Of a stretch of 64,000 nucleotides of DNA, positions 8,800 to 16,475 are shown piece after piece. Source of the stretch: Bradyrhizobium amphicarpaeae (GTDB lineage Bacteria; Pseudomonadota; Alphaproteobacteria; Rhizobiales; Xanthobacteraceae); NCBI RefSeq assembly GCF_002266435.3, contig NZ_CP029426.2, positions 62,001-126,000 on the forward strand, written 5' to 3'. A program made the translations under genes and the position numbers. Below the pieces are notes generated by a model. That model was not told where the DNA came from and searched no databases. It worked only from the letters and a program-made list of their open reading frames with translations. How positions within the stretch are numbered: position 1 is the first letter of the stretch; each line of letters begins with the position of its first letter.

Positions 8800-9711
8800 C
8801 TATTTCCCGCGCGTCTCGCGCTTGCGCCAGCCAGCGACGAAATCGATGAAGGCGCGCAGCGCGGGCGGCGTCTGGCGCCGGCTCGGGTAGTACAGGAATG
8901 GGCCCGGAAACGGCTCGCACCAATCTTCCATCAGGCTGACCAGCGCGCCGGACTTCAGGGCTTCGTCGACATAACCGTCGATCGTTGCCCAGATGCCCGC
9001 GCCGGCGAGCGCGGCCTGCATCGCAAGGTTCATGTTGGTCGAGATCAGCTTGGCCGGCGGATCGACCTTCACGATCTGGCCGGCCTTCTCAAACTCCCAA
9101 TCATGCATCACGCCGCTCGAATAGCGGGCGCGGATGCAATCATGATCGAGCAGATCCTTCGGATGCTTCGGCTCGCCGCGGCGCGCGACATAATCGGGCG
9201 AGGCGACGACGACATAGTGCTGCGGACCGCTCAGCGGGATCGCCACCATGTCCTGCGCGAGATGCTCGCCATAGCGCACGCCGGCATCGTACCCGCCACT
9301 CACGATGTCGACGAAGCCGCTCTCGGACACGACGTCGAGATCGACCTGCGGATGGGCGGCGAGAAACGGCCCGACCATCGGCGCCAGCACGAGATCGACG
9401 GCCGGGGGCGGCGCATTGATGCGCAGGCGGCCGGAGGCGACCTCGCGCAGGCCCCGCACCTCCGCCAGGGCATCGCCGACATCGCGTAGCGCAGGTGCCA
9501 CCCGCGACAGCAGCAGTTCGCCCGCCTCGGTCAAGGCGACGCTGCGGGTGGTCCGGTTCATCAGGCGGACACCGAGGCGCTCCTCGAGGTCCCGCAGGCG
9601 CTGGCTAAGGCTCGACACCGAAACGCGAATTTCGACCGCCGCACGCCGGAAATTCCGGGTGCGGGCGACCGCCACGAAGACGTCGAGATCGCGCAGATCA
9701 GGCTCAGTCAT
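8800..9711 (-). CDS. LysR family transcription regulator
   Basis: 303 residues when started at the ATG at 9711 (MTEPDLRDLDVFVAVARTRN). A longer open frame begins 24 bp further upstream with MACSSCRT, which does not look like a LysR N-terminus. Helix-turn-helix around NFRRAAVEIRVSVSSLSQRLRDLE, then a substrate domain of the CrgA/DmlR-like type (GRLRINAPPPAVDLVLAPMV). It is divergent from the aldo-keto reductase gene across 120 bp, the classic layout for a LysR protein controlling its neighbour. The inducer is unknown. Confidence 0.92.
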   Translation of the reverse strand: MTEPDLRDLDVFVAVARTRNFRRAAVEIRVSVSSLSQRLRDLEERLGVRLMNRTTRSVALTEAGELLLSRVAPALRDVGDALAEVRGLREVASGRLRINAPPPAVDLVLAPMVGPFLAAHPQVDLDVVSESGFVDIVSGGYDAGVRYGEHLAQDMVAIPLSGPQHYVVVASPDYVARRGEPKHPKDLLDHDCIRARYSSGVMHDWEFEKAGQIVKVDPPAKLISTNMNLAMQAALAGAGIWATIDGYVDEALKSGALVSLMEDWCEPFPGPFLYYPSRRQTPPALRAFIDFVAGWRKRETRGK

Positions 9712-9831
9712 TGTTCGACAGGATGAACAAGCCATTCGGCATTGTCCAGCTTATCGGGGCAATGGAGCGGGCGCATATCCCTCCTCGTCACGCGGCGGCA
9801 TCAGCCTGCCGCCTTTTCGAGGAGAGCGATC

Positions 9832-10851
9832 ATGGAACAGCACAAACTCGGTTCAAACGGCCCCAGCGTCTCTGCCCTGGGTCTTGGCTGCATGGCCATG
9901 TCGGACGCCTACGGCCCCGCCGATCGCGGCGAGAGCATCGCTACGGTCCACGCCGCGCTCGATGCCGGCATCACACTGATCGACACCGGCGATTTCTACG
10001 CGATGGGCCACAATGAAATGCTGATCCGCGATGCGCTGAAGGATGTGGCGCGCGACAGAGTGCAGATCAGCGTCAAGTTCGGCGCGCTGCGCGGCCCCGC
10101 CGGTGAATTCACCGGCATGGATTGCCGCCCGGCCGCGACCCGGAATTTCCTCGCCTATTCGCTGCAGCGGCTCGGCACCGACTATATCGACATCTATCGC
10201 CCGGCGCGGCTCGACCCCAACGTTCCCATCGAAGAGACCATCGGCGGCCTCGCCGATCTCGTGAAGGCCGGCTACATCAGGCATATCGGCCTGTCCGAGG
10301 TCGGATCCGACACCATCCGCCGCGCGCATGCCGTGCATCCGATCGTCGATCTCCAGATCGAATATTCGCTGATCGAGCGCGGCATCGAACGCGACATCCT
10401 CAAGACCTGCCGCGAGCTCGGCATTGGCATCACCGCCTATGGCGTCCTGGCGCGCGGTCTGATCAGCGGCCATTGGTCGAAGGATTCGGGCAGGGCCGGC
10501 AAGGACTACCGGCTGATGACACCGCGCTTCCAGGGCGCAAATCTCGACGCCAATCTCGCGCTGGTGGAGTCGCTACGTGCCATCGCCGGCGAAATCGGCG
10601 CAACGCCCGCGCAAGTCGCGATCGCCTGGGTGGCGGCGCAGGGCCAAGAGCGCGGTCAAGAGATCGTGCCTCTGGTCGGCGCCAAGACCCGCACCCGTCT
10701 CATCGAAGCGCTTGGCGCGACCAGGGTCACGCTGACACCGGCACATCTTGCGGCGCTGGCCAAGGCGTTTCCGCCGGATGTCGCTTCGGGCACGCGCTAT
10801 GCCGCCGAACAGATGGCCCATCTCGACAGTGAGAAGCCGGCCGCGGCGTAA
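9832..10851 (+). CDS. Aldo/keto reductase with altered catalytic tetrad
   Basis: NADPH-dependent oxidoreductase of the (beta/alpha)8 aldo/keto reductase fold, 339 residues from the ATG at 9832, which follows a GGAGAG site. Three tetrad residues are visible: Asp51 and Tyr56 (IDTGDFYAMGHNE) and Lys82 (SVKFGA). The fourth, normally His in a motif such as YQHRVDP, is Ala125 here (YRPARLDPNVP). The rest of the fold, including the cofactor-binding C-terminal part ATPAQVAIAWVAAQG and VPLVGAKTRTRL, looks intact. Probably regulated by the divergent LysR protein. Substrate unknown. Confidence 0.9.
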   Translation: MEQHKLGSNGPSVSALGLGCMAMSDAYGPADRGESIATVHAALDAGITLIDTGDFYAMGHNEMLIRDALKDVARDRVQISVKFGALRGPAGEFTGMDCRPAATRNFLAYSLQRLGTDYIDIYRPARLDPNVPIEETIGGLADLVKAGYIRHIGLSEVGSDTIRRAHAVHPIVDLQIEYSLIERGIERDILKTCRELGIGITAYGVLARGLISGHWSKDSGRAGKDYRLMTPRFQGANLDANLALVESLRAIAGEIGATPAQVAIAWVAAQGQERGQEIVPLVGAKTRTRLIEALGATRVTLTPAHLAALAKAFPPDVASGTRYAAEQMAHLDSEKPAAA

Positions 10852-10860
10852 CGCAGCAAG

Positions 10861-11664
10861 TCAAGTGCGATGGGCGCTGAGGTCGGCGACCACGGGCCCG
10901 TCGCCATTGAGCGGATTGGCCGGATCGCGCGCATAGCGCAGCGTCTCGAAGCGCATCGCGCGCGCATCGATCATCAGGAGGCGGCCGACGAGGCCGTCGC
11001 CGAAGCCGACGATCTCGCGGATCGCCTCCAGCGCCATCATCGAGCCGAGCACTCCGGCGAGCGCACCCATGACGCCGGCTTCCGCGCAGGCCGGCACCGT
11101 GCCGGGCGGCGGCGCCTCGGGAAACAGGCAGCGATAGGTCGGGTTGAATTCGCCCTGCTCGTTGGTCTCATGCGCGCGGATGGTGGTGAGCGAGCCGTCG
11201 AAGGTGCCGAGCGCCGCCGTGATCAGCGGCCGCTTCGCGAAGAAGCAGGCGTCCGAGACCAAATAGCGCGTCGCGAAATTATCGGAGCCGTCGAGCACGA
11301 GGTCGTAATCGCCGATCAGGTCGAGCGCATTGTCCGCATTCAGCCAAGTGGCGTGGCCGACGAAACGGACATGCGGATTGAGCGCGGCGATCCGCTCTGC
11401 CGCGCTCTCGACCTTGTGGCGGCCGATATCGGGCGTGGTGTGGATGACCTGGCGCTGCAGGTTGGACAGCGACACCACGTCGTCATCGACCACGCCGAGC
11501 GTGCCGATACCGGCGGCGGCAAGATACATCAGCGCCGGCGCGCCGAGCCCGCCGGCGCCGACCACCAGCACGGAGGCCCGCTTCAGCGCGGCCTGGCCGG
11601 GACCGCCGACGTCGCGCAGCACGATATGGCGGGCATAGCGTTCGAGTTCGTCCGGGCTCAGCAT
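10861..11664 (-). CDS. moeB: MoeB/ThiF/HesA family adenylyltransferase
   Basis: E1-like enzyme that adenylates the C-terminal glycine of a sulfur-carrier protein (MoaD or ThiS), for molybdopterin or thiamine synthesis. 267 residues. The ATP site GAGGLGAPALMYLAAAGIG, the Arg finger region SNLQRQVIHTTPDIGRHKV, and the conserved Asp in LVLDGSDNFATRY are clear. The cysteine in VPACAEAGVMG is the likely persulfide/thioester residue. The usual zinc-binding cysteine pairs are missing: only one Cys in PTYRCLFPEAP and none near the C-terminus. No MoaD or ThiS gene is adjacent, so the partner is uncertain; the symbol follows common usage. Confidence 0.85.
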   Translation of the reverse strand: MLSPDELERYARHIVLRDVGGPGQAALKRASVLVVGAGGLGAPALMYLAAAGIGTLGVVDDDVVSLSNLQRQVIHTTPDIGRHKVESAAERIAALNPHVRFVGHATWLNADNALDLIGDYDLVLDGSDNFATRYLVSDACFFAKRPLITAALGTFDGSLTTIRAHETNEQGEFNPTYRCLFPEAPPPGTVPACAEAGVMGALAGVLGSMMALEAIREIVGFGDGLVGRLLMIDARAMRFETLRYARDPANPLNGDGPVVADLSAHRT

Positions 11665-11745
11665 CGTCCTTCGTTCCTCTCGACCTCATGGCGAGGAGCG
11701 CGGTACGCGCGTCCCGAACCACGCAGGCCCCGATATCGCCTGTGT

Positions 11746-11792
11746 CCATCCTTCGAGACGCGGCCTTCGGGCCGCTCCTTAGGATGAGGATC
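11746..11792. repeat. CATCCTTCGAGACG palindromic repeat
   Basis: CATCCTTCGAGACG followed by a GC-rich CGGCC/GGCCG core and then CTCCTTAGGATGAGGA, giving an imperfect hairpin with outer arms CATCCT / AGGATG. This motif is, from memory, one of the very common intergenic repeats in Bradyrhizobium-type genomes. It lies in the 229-bp gap between moeB and the trypsin-like gene, which holds nothing else I can name. Confidence 0.6.
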
Positions 11793-11893
11793 GCGGTGTG
11801 TGGCCACTTAGCCTCCTGAACCACCGCAACATTGTTTGCGACCAACGAGATGTGCTTGAATGACGTTGCGTTCAATGGCTGGCTGGATTTGTC

Positions 11894-13252
11894 ATGAGAT
11901 CGATGCTTGCGGCAACACTGATGTTTGCGTCTGCCACAGGCGCGAACGCCCAGATGACGACGCCGCAGACCCCCGGCACCAAGCCGAAGCCGGTCCAGAC
12001 CGTGCCGATCCGGCCACCCGCAATGCAGACGCCGTCGGCGACGGCGGATGCGATGGCGCAGGCGGAGCGGCTGTCGCTGCAATCCGACCTCGCCTGGGTC
12101 GGCCAGTATAACGGCGCAATCACCGGCGACGTCAGTGAGCGCATGGTCAACGCCATCAAGGAATATCAGAAGGCCAAGGGCGGCAAGCCGACCGGCGTGC
12201 TGAATCCGCAGGAGCGCGCCGCGCTGGCCGAAACAGCGCGAAAAAAGCAGGAGAGCGTCGGCTGGAAGGTCGTGACCGAGATGACCAGTGGCGCCCGACT
12301 TGGGATTCCCTCAAAACTGGTGCCGCAGCAGGCGACCGACGCCAACGGCTCGAAATGGACCTCCCCGACCGGAACGGTGCAGATACAGCTCAGCCGCCGC
12401 AAGGAGGCGAATCCGACCTCGGCAAAACTCGCGGAACTGGAGAAGGAGCCGTCCGGGCGCAAGGTCGATTACACCGTGGTGAAGCCCGATTTCTTCGTGT
12501 TGTCGGGACTTCAGGGCCTGAAGAAATTCTACGTCCGCGGCACCTTCAAGGGAGACGAGGTCCGCACCATGACGATCCTCTACGACCAGGCGACCGAGAA
12601 TACGGTCGAGCCGGTCGTGATCGCGATGTCGAGCGCGTTCAACGCGTTTCCGTCCGGCCCCCAAGCCGGGCCGCCGCCGCGCAAGACCGTCGAGTATGGC
12701 ACCGGCCTCGTCGTCAGCGACGACGGCGCGATCGTCACCGACCGGCTCGTCACCGACAGCTGTCTCGCCATCACGATTGCCGGCTATGGCAGCGCCGATC
12801 GCATCGCCGAGGATAAGGAGCGCGGTCTTGCACTGCTGCATATCTACGGCGCGCGCGGCCTGAAGCCGTTCAGCCTTGCGGGCGGCGGGACAAAGACGAG
12901 CGTGGATATCGTCGGCATCGCCGATCCGCAAAGCCAGGCCGGCGCTGCCGGCGTGTCGGTCGCCAAGGCGGCACTGGCGCCGGTCCCGAACAGCGATTCC
13001 ATGCTGTCCCCAGCGCCGGCGGTCGGATTGTCCGGTGGTCCGGCGATCGATGGCGACGGCAAGTTCGCCGGCATTGCGCTGTTGAAGCCGGCGATGGTGG
13101 CGGGTCCTGCGACATCGGTGCCGGTCTCGCAGGCCGTGATGGTGTCCGCAGATGCTGTGCGCGATTTCCTGAAGGGGAATGGCGTCACCGCGAACGGCAG
13201 CTCGGCGGATACGAAAGCCGCCGTCGTCCGCGTGATCTGCGTGCGAAAATAA
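11894..13252 (+). CDS. Exported peptidoglycan-binding/trypsin-like protein with incomplete triad
   Basis: 452 residues. Signal peptide MRSMLAATLMFASATGANA (about 1-19), a Pro-rich linker, then a peptidoglycan_binding_1-like segment (LQSDLAWVGQYNGAITGDVSERMVNAIKEY to about residue 110). The second half has the layout of a DegP-like trypsin domain: EYGTGLVVSDDGAIVTDRLV, where the His of the usual TNxHV is replaced, ERGLALLHI, where the Asp of DLALL is Gly, and GLSGGPAID, where the Ser is kept. With His and Asp missing, proteolysis is unlikely; a sensing or scaffolding role in the periplasm is more plausible. Convergent with ggt across a large palindromic repeat. Confidence 0.82.
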   Translation: MRSMLAATLMFASATGANAQMTTPQTPGTKPKPVQTVPIRPPAMQTPSATADAMAQAERLSLQSDLAWVGQYNGAITGDVSERMVNAIKEYQKAKGGKPTGVLNPQERAALAETARKKQESVGWKVVTEMTSGARLGIPSKLVPQQATDANGSKWTSPTGTVQIQLSRRKEANPTSAKLAELEKEPSGRKVDYTVVKPDFFVLSGLQGLKKFYVRGTFKGDEVRTMTILYDQATENTVEPVVIAMSSAFNAFPSGPQAGPPPRKTVEYGTGLVVSDDGAIVTDRLVTDSCLAITIAGYGSADRIAEDKERGLALLHIYGARGLKPFSLAGGGTKTSVDIVGIADPQSQAGAAGVSVAKAALAPVPNSDSMLSPAPAVGLSGGPAIDGDGKFAGIALLKPAMVAGPATSVPVSQAVMVSADAVRDFLKGNGVTANGSSADTKAAVVRVICVRK

Positions 13253-13256
13253 CTCT

Positions 13257-13393
13257 CGTGTCCCGGACGCGCTGCAACGCGCCAGCGTTGCTGCGCAGAG
13301 CCGGGACCCATGCCCCTGCAAATTCAGTGCGCGAAATTTCTGGGTCCCGGCTCTGCGCAGCGTCACTGCGTGCCGCAGCGCGTCCGGGGCATG
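13257..13393. repeat. Large palindromic repeat (GTGTCCCGGACGCG family)
   Basis: A cruciform-like element of about 137 bp. The left arm starts TCGTGTCCCGGACGCGCTGC and contains GCAGAGCCGGGACCC. The right arm runs backwards from CGTCCGGGGCATGAGA and contains GGGTCCCGGCTCTGCGC. Related copies occur at 29813-29951 and, shortened, at 59839-59901, so this is a dispersed family. It separates convergent genes and could form a strong bidirectional terminator. Confidence 0.8.
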
Positions 13394-13397
13394 AGAC

Positions 13398-15078
13398 TTA
13401 AGCGAGCCTGAACCTGATCCCGCTCTTCGCGAGGCCGCCCGAAATCCCGACCGGCGTGCCGTCGGCGCGCCAGCATGCGGCGCCGGTCATGGTGCCGTCG
13501 TCGTGGAAAGCAATGCCGTTCATGCCGCCGGCAACGGTCGCGACAGGCTGAACCTTGTGGCCGAGCGCTGCGAGCTGCGCGCGCACGCTCTCCGGCACCG
13601 CCTGCTCGATCTCGAGCGCATTGCCCTCGGTCCAGACCCTCGGCGCCTCGACGGCTTCCTGCAGGCTCATACCGTGGTCGATCAGATTGACCAGCGCCTG
13701 CATCGCGCTCGGGAAGATGCGCTTGCCTCCGGGCAAGCCGAGCGCAAAGCGCAGCTTGCCGCCATTCAGCGCCATCATCGGCGACATCGAGGTGGTCACA
13801 CGCTTGCCCGGGGCCAGCGAAAGCGCGTGGCCCGGACGCGGATCGAACAAATTCATGTAGTTGTTGGCGATGGTCCCCAGGCCCGGGATCATGATCTTGG
13901 CGCCGAACAGATTGTTGATGGTCTGGGTGGTCGCGACCACGTTGCCGAAGCTATCGGCCGCCGTCATATGCGTGGTGTGTGCGCTTTCGAGTTGGGACAC
14001 GCCGGCGCCGAAGGCCTGCGCGCGTGCGGGGTCGATGGCGCGCCGACGCTCCTCGGCATACGCTTTCGAGGTCAGCTTCTCCACGGGCACGCCGACATAA
14101 TCAGGATCGCCGCTGGCCGCGGCACGATCGGCGAAGGCGATCTTCAGGACCTCGGCGAGGTAATGAATCGTCTCGGATGTGCCGAAGCCGAGGCCGCCGA
14201 TGTCGTAGCCCTCGAGAATGTTGAGCATCTGGGCGATGTGCACGCCGGACGCCGCGGGTGGTGGCGGGCCTAAAATGGTCCAGCCGCGATAGTCGGCGCG
14301 GATCGGCTGCCGCTCCACCGTCTTATAGGCCGTGAGATCGTTGCGGCGGATGAAGCCGCCGGCCTTCTCCATGTAGTCGACCAGGATGTCGCCGAGCGGT
14401 CCCTCGTAGAGCGCCTGCTCGCCGTGATCGGCGATGTGACGCAGCGTCTCGGCATATTCCGATTGCACCACGCGCTCGCCGACCTTCAGCGGTTCACCGC
14501 CCGGCAGGAATATCGCCGCGATGGGCTTGTCCTTGCGCATTTCATCGGCGCTCTCGCTGATGCACTCGTGGAGATATGGCGTTGCCGCGTAGCCGCGGGC
14601 AGCGTGCTTGATCGCGGGTTGCATCACATCGGCGAGGCTCATGGTGCCGAACCTTTGCAGCGTCTCGCACCAGGCTTTCAGCGAGCCCGGCACCGCGACG
14701 GCCTTCGACCCGTTGAGATTCTCGTTGCCGACGGTGTCGAACACGTCGGGGCGCCGAGCCAGGCTTCGAGGTGTAGGTGGTGTCGCGCACGGAAGCAGGT
14801 ACGGTGCTCTGGCCATCGATGAAGCGATGGCTGCCGTCGGCCAGCCGGATATGCGCCATGCCGCCGCCGATGATGCCGACCATCATCGGTTCGACCACAG
14901 TCAGCGTGAACAGGGTAGCGATCGCGGCGTCGATGGCGTTGCCGCCGGCGGCCAACATCTCGGCGCCGGCACTGGAGGCCAGCGGGTGATTGCTGACCAC
15001 CATGCCGCGGCTCGAGACCGCCGGCATCTTCTGGCAGTCAAAAGTCGTCGCCGTCCGGTCGCGCCAGTTTCCGCTCAT
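13398..15078 (-). pseudogene. ggt: Gamma-glutamyltransferase, frameshifted
   Basis: Hydrolyses or transfers the gamma-glutamyl group of glutathione; normally exported or self-processing. The N-terminal part (from MSGNWRDRTATTFDCQKM, ATG at 15078 with a GAGGGA site) and the C-terminal part (PDVFDTVGNENLNGSKAVAVPGS onward) are in different frames. The total is 1681 nt, one base more than a multiple of three. Dropping one base from the G4 run at 14748-14751 (plus strand) restores a continuous reading GSAPDVFDT. The self-processing threonine region (AHTTHMTAADSFGN) and the GGT signature downstream are intact, so everything but the one base looks functional. Either a recent inactivation or a sequencing error. 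Confidence 0.88.
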
Positions 15079-15319
15079 GCCGTTCGTCCCTCTATTCACG
15101 GCGGCGAGCACACCACACGCACGATTACGGGTCCAGTAATGGTACGGATTAGCTGGCATTCCCGATTCTGCCATCATTGTTGGCGTTGATTCGGACATCC
15201 GCGGTCCCCTTTGGATCGGGCAGGGCACGTCCTGAGCGAGAAGAGCTCAGCATCGAGAGCGATGCACGTTCGCGTGGCGTTATCCCGAGACCCAGGCACT
15301 CCAAAGGATTGATCTTCAA

Positions 15320-16063
15320 ATGCACACGATCGTACTGGCCACCCAAAAGGGTGGCAGCGGCAAGAGCACGCTCGCCATCGGCCTCGCGCTCGCTGCCAAG
15401 CAGGCCGGCTTCACCGTCCGCCTGATCGAGACCGACCCGCAGGGCACCCTGTCCAACTGGCTGCGCCGTCGCAACAACGACGACGTCGTCGTCGAGCCGA
15501 TCTATCATGCCGCCGACATCGAGCCGCGCCTGAAGATGCTGGCTGACAGCGGCCTGCAGCTTGCGATCGTCGACACCGCCGCCGGCCTCAGCGCCGCGAC
15601 CACCGCTGCGATTCGACATTCCGATCTCTGCCTGATCCCGGCCCGCCCCAGCGTTGCCGACATCGAAGCGACGGTCTCGACGCTCAGCGTCGCGCGGGCC
15701 TGGAAGCGGCCCTACAGCTTCGTGCTCAACCAGACGCCGATCCGCGGCCAGCGCATCGACAACGCCGCCAACAGCCTCGGCGAGGAAGCCGCGCTCGATC
15801 TGGCCGACGTGCTCGCACGCCCGCTGATCGTGATGCGCAACGACCACCAGGACTCGCTCGCGAGCGGCCTCGCGGTGAGCGAATTCGCGCCGAACGGCAA
15901 GTCGGCGGACGAGATCCGCGGCCTCTGGCGCTGGATCGAAACCCGGCTCGAGCTCGAAGCCACCACCAATGTGCTGATTGACCAGGTCATCTCGGCCGCG
16001 GACAGCATGCTCCATATCGCCGCCGAGCAGGCGGCGGACGAGACCACGACACTGACGTCCTGA
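15320..16063 (+). CDS. ParA family ATPase (orphan)
   Basis: MinD/ParA-type P-loop ATPase, 247 residues. The deviant Walker A motif is KGGSGKST at residues 10-17, the A' region is VRLIETDPQGTLSNW and Walker B is LAIVDTAAGL. No parB or parS-like site lies beside it, so it is an orphan that may position a protein complex and not segregate DNA; chromosomal ParA is normally next to parB and gidB. AAAGGA sits 12 nt before the ATG. The 241-bp upstream gap (to ggt) holds no other gene. A strong hairpin follows the stop codon. Confidence 0.88.
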   Translation: MHTIVLATQKGGSGKSTLAIGLALAAKQAGFTVRLIETDPQGTLSNWLRRRNNDDVVVEPIYHAADIEPRLKMLADSGLQLAIVDTAAGLSAATTAAIRHSDLCLIPARPSVADIEATVSTLSVARAWKRPYSFVLNQTPIRGQRIDNAANSLGEEAALDLADVLARPLIVMRNDHQDSLASGLAVSEFAPNGKSADEIRGLWRWIETRLELEATTNVLIDQVISAADSMLHIAAEQAADETTTLTS

Positions 16064-16120
16064 GCGGGGCAATCGCTCGGGCGGCAGTCGGCCCTTCACC
16101 ATCCGGAAGGGCCCCAGCGA

Positions 16121-16170
16121 CGAAGCAATCCGGCCACCAGCCCGGCCGGATTGCTTCGCTTCGCGTTTTT
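16121..16170 (+). terminator. Hairpin terminator or repeat after parA
   Basis: Perfect 14-bp inverted arms CGAAGCAATCCGGC (16121-16134) and GCCGGATTGCTTCG (16145-16158) with a 10-nt loop, followed by CTTCGCG and T5. It looks like an intrinsic terminator for parA. The arm sequence GAAGCAATCC is shared with the palindrome at 59729-59813, so it may have come from a dispersed repeat. Confidence 0.7.
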
Positions 16171-16196
16171 CGAAAACAACCCCATGCACAGTAGAA
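16171..16196. repeat. 26-nt dispersed repeat, copy 1
   Basis: The 26 bases beginning CGAAAACAACCCCATGCACA are identical to 58631-58656. This copy lacks the right-hand inverted arm found at the second site. The rest of the 412-bp gap 16064-16475 shows no ORF, RNA or other repeat that I can support; its last part must hold the promoter of the DUF4209 gene. Confidence 0.8.
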
Positions 16197-16475
16197 CCGC
16201 CGCGGGCGAAAGCAGCCAGGCGGCGGCGCGTAGATCATTGAATGATCGAGCGAAACGGCTGTGCGACGGCTTGGACGAATCAAATCTGGCTGAATGCCGG
16301 GATGCTGCGACGTCTAAATAGGAAATAGTCGGACGGGATCTTTCCGGAATAAGTCCTGCCACCGATTGAAATCATCCGACGCGTAAGCATATGAGAGAGC
16401 AACCCTTGGTGTTGCCGACCAACGCAATCGCGCAGCCTTGGCAGACTCTTATTGTGCAAACGTCCAGGAGACCAA

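Noticed and set aside
15149..16189. Minus-strand frame of 346 codons opposite parA
   Set aside because: Antisense to the P-loop ATPase and running into repeat DNA.
16452..16475. Upstream start of the DUF4209 gene at 16452
   Set aside because: It has no ribosome site, whereas the TTG at 16476 follows AGGAG at the right distance.
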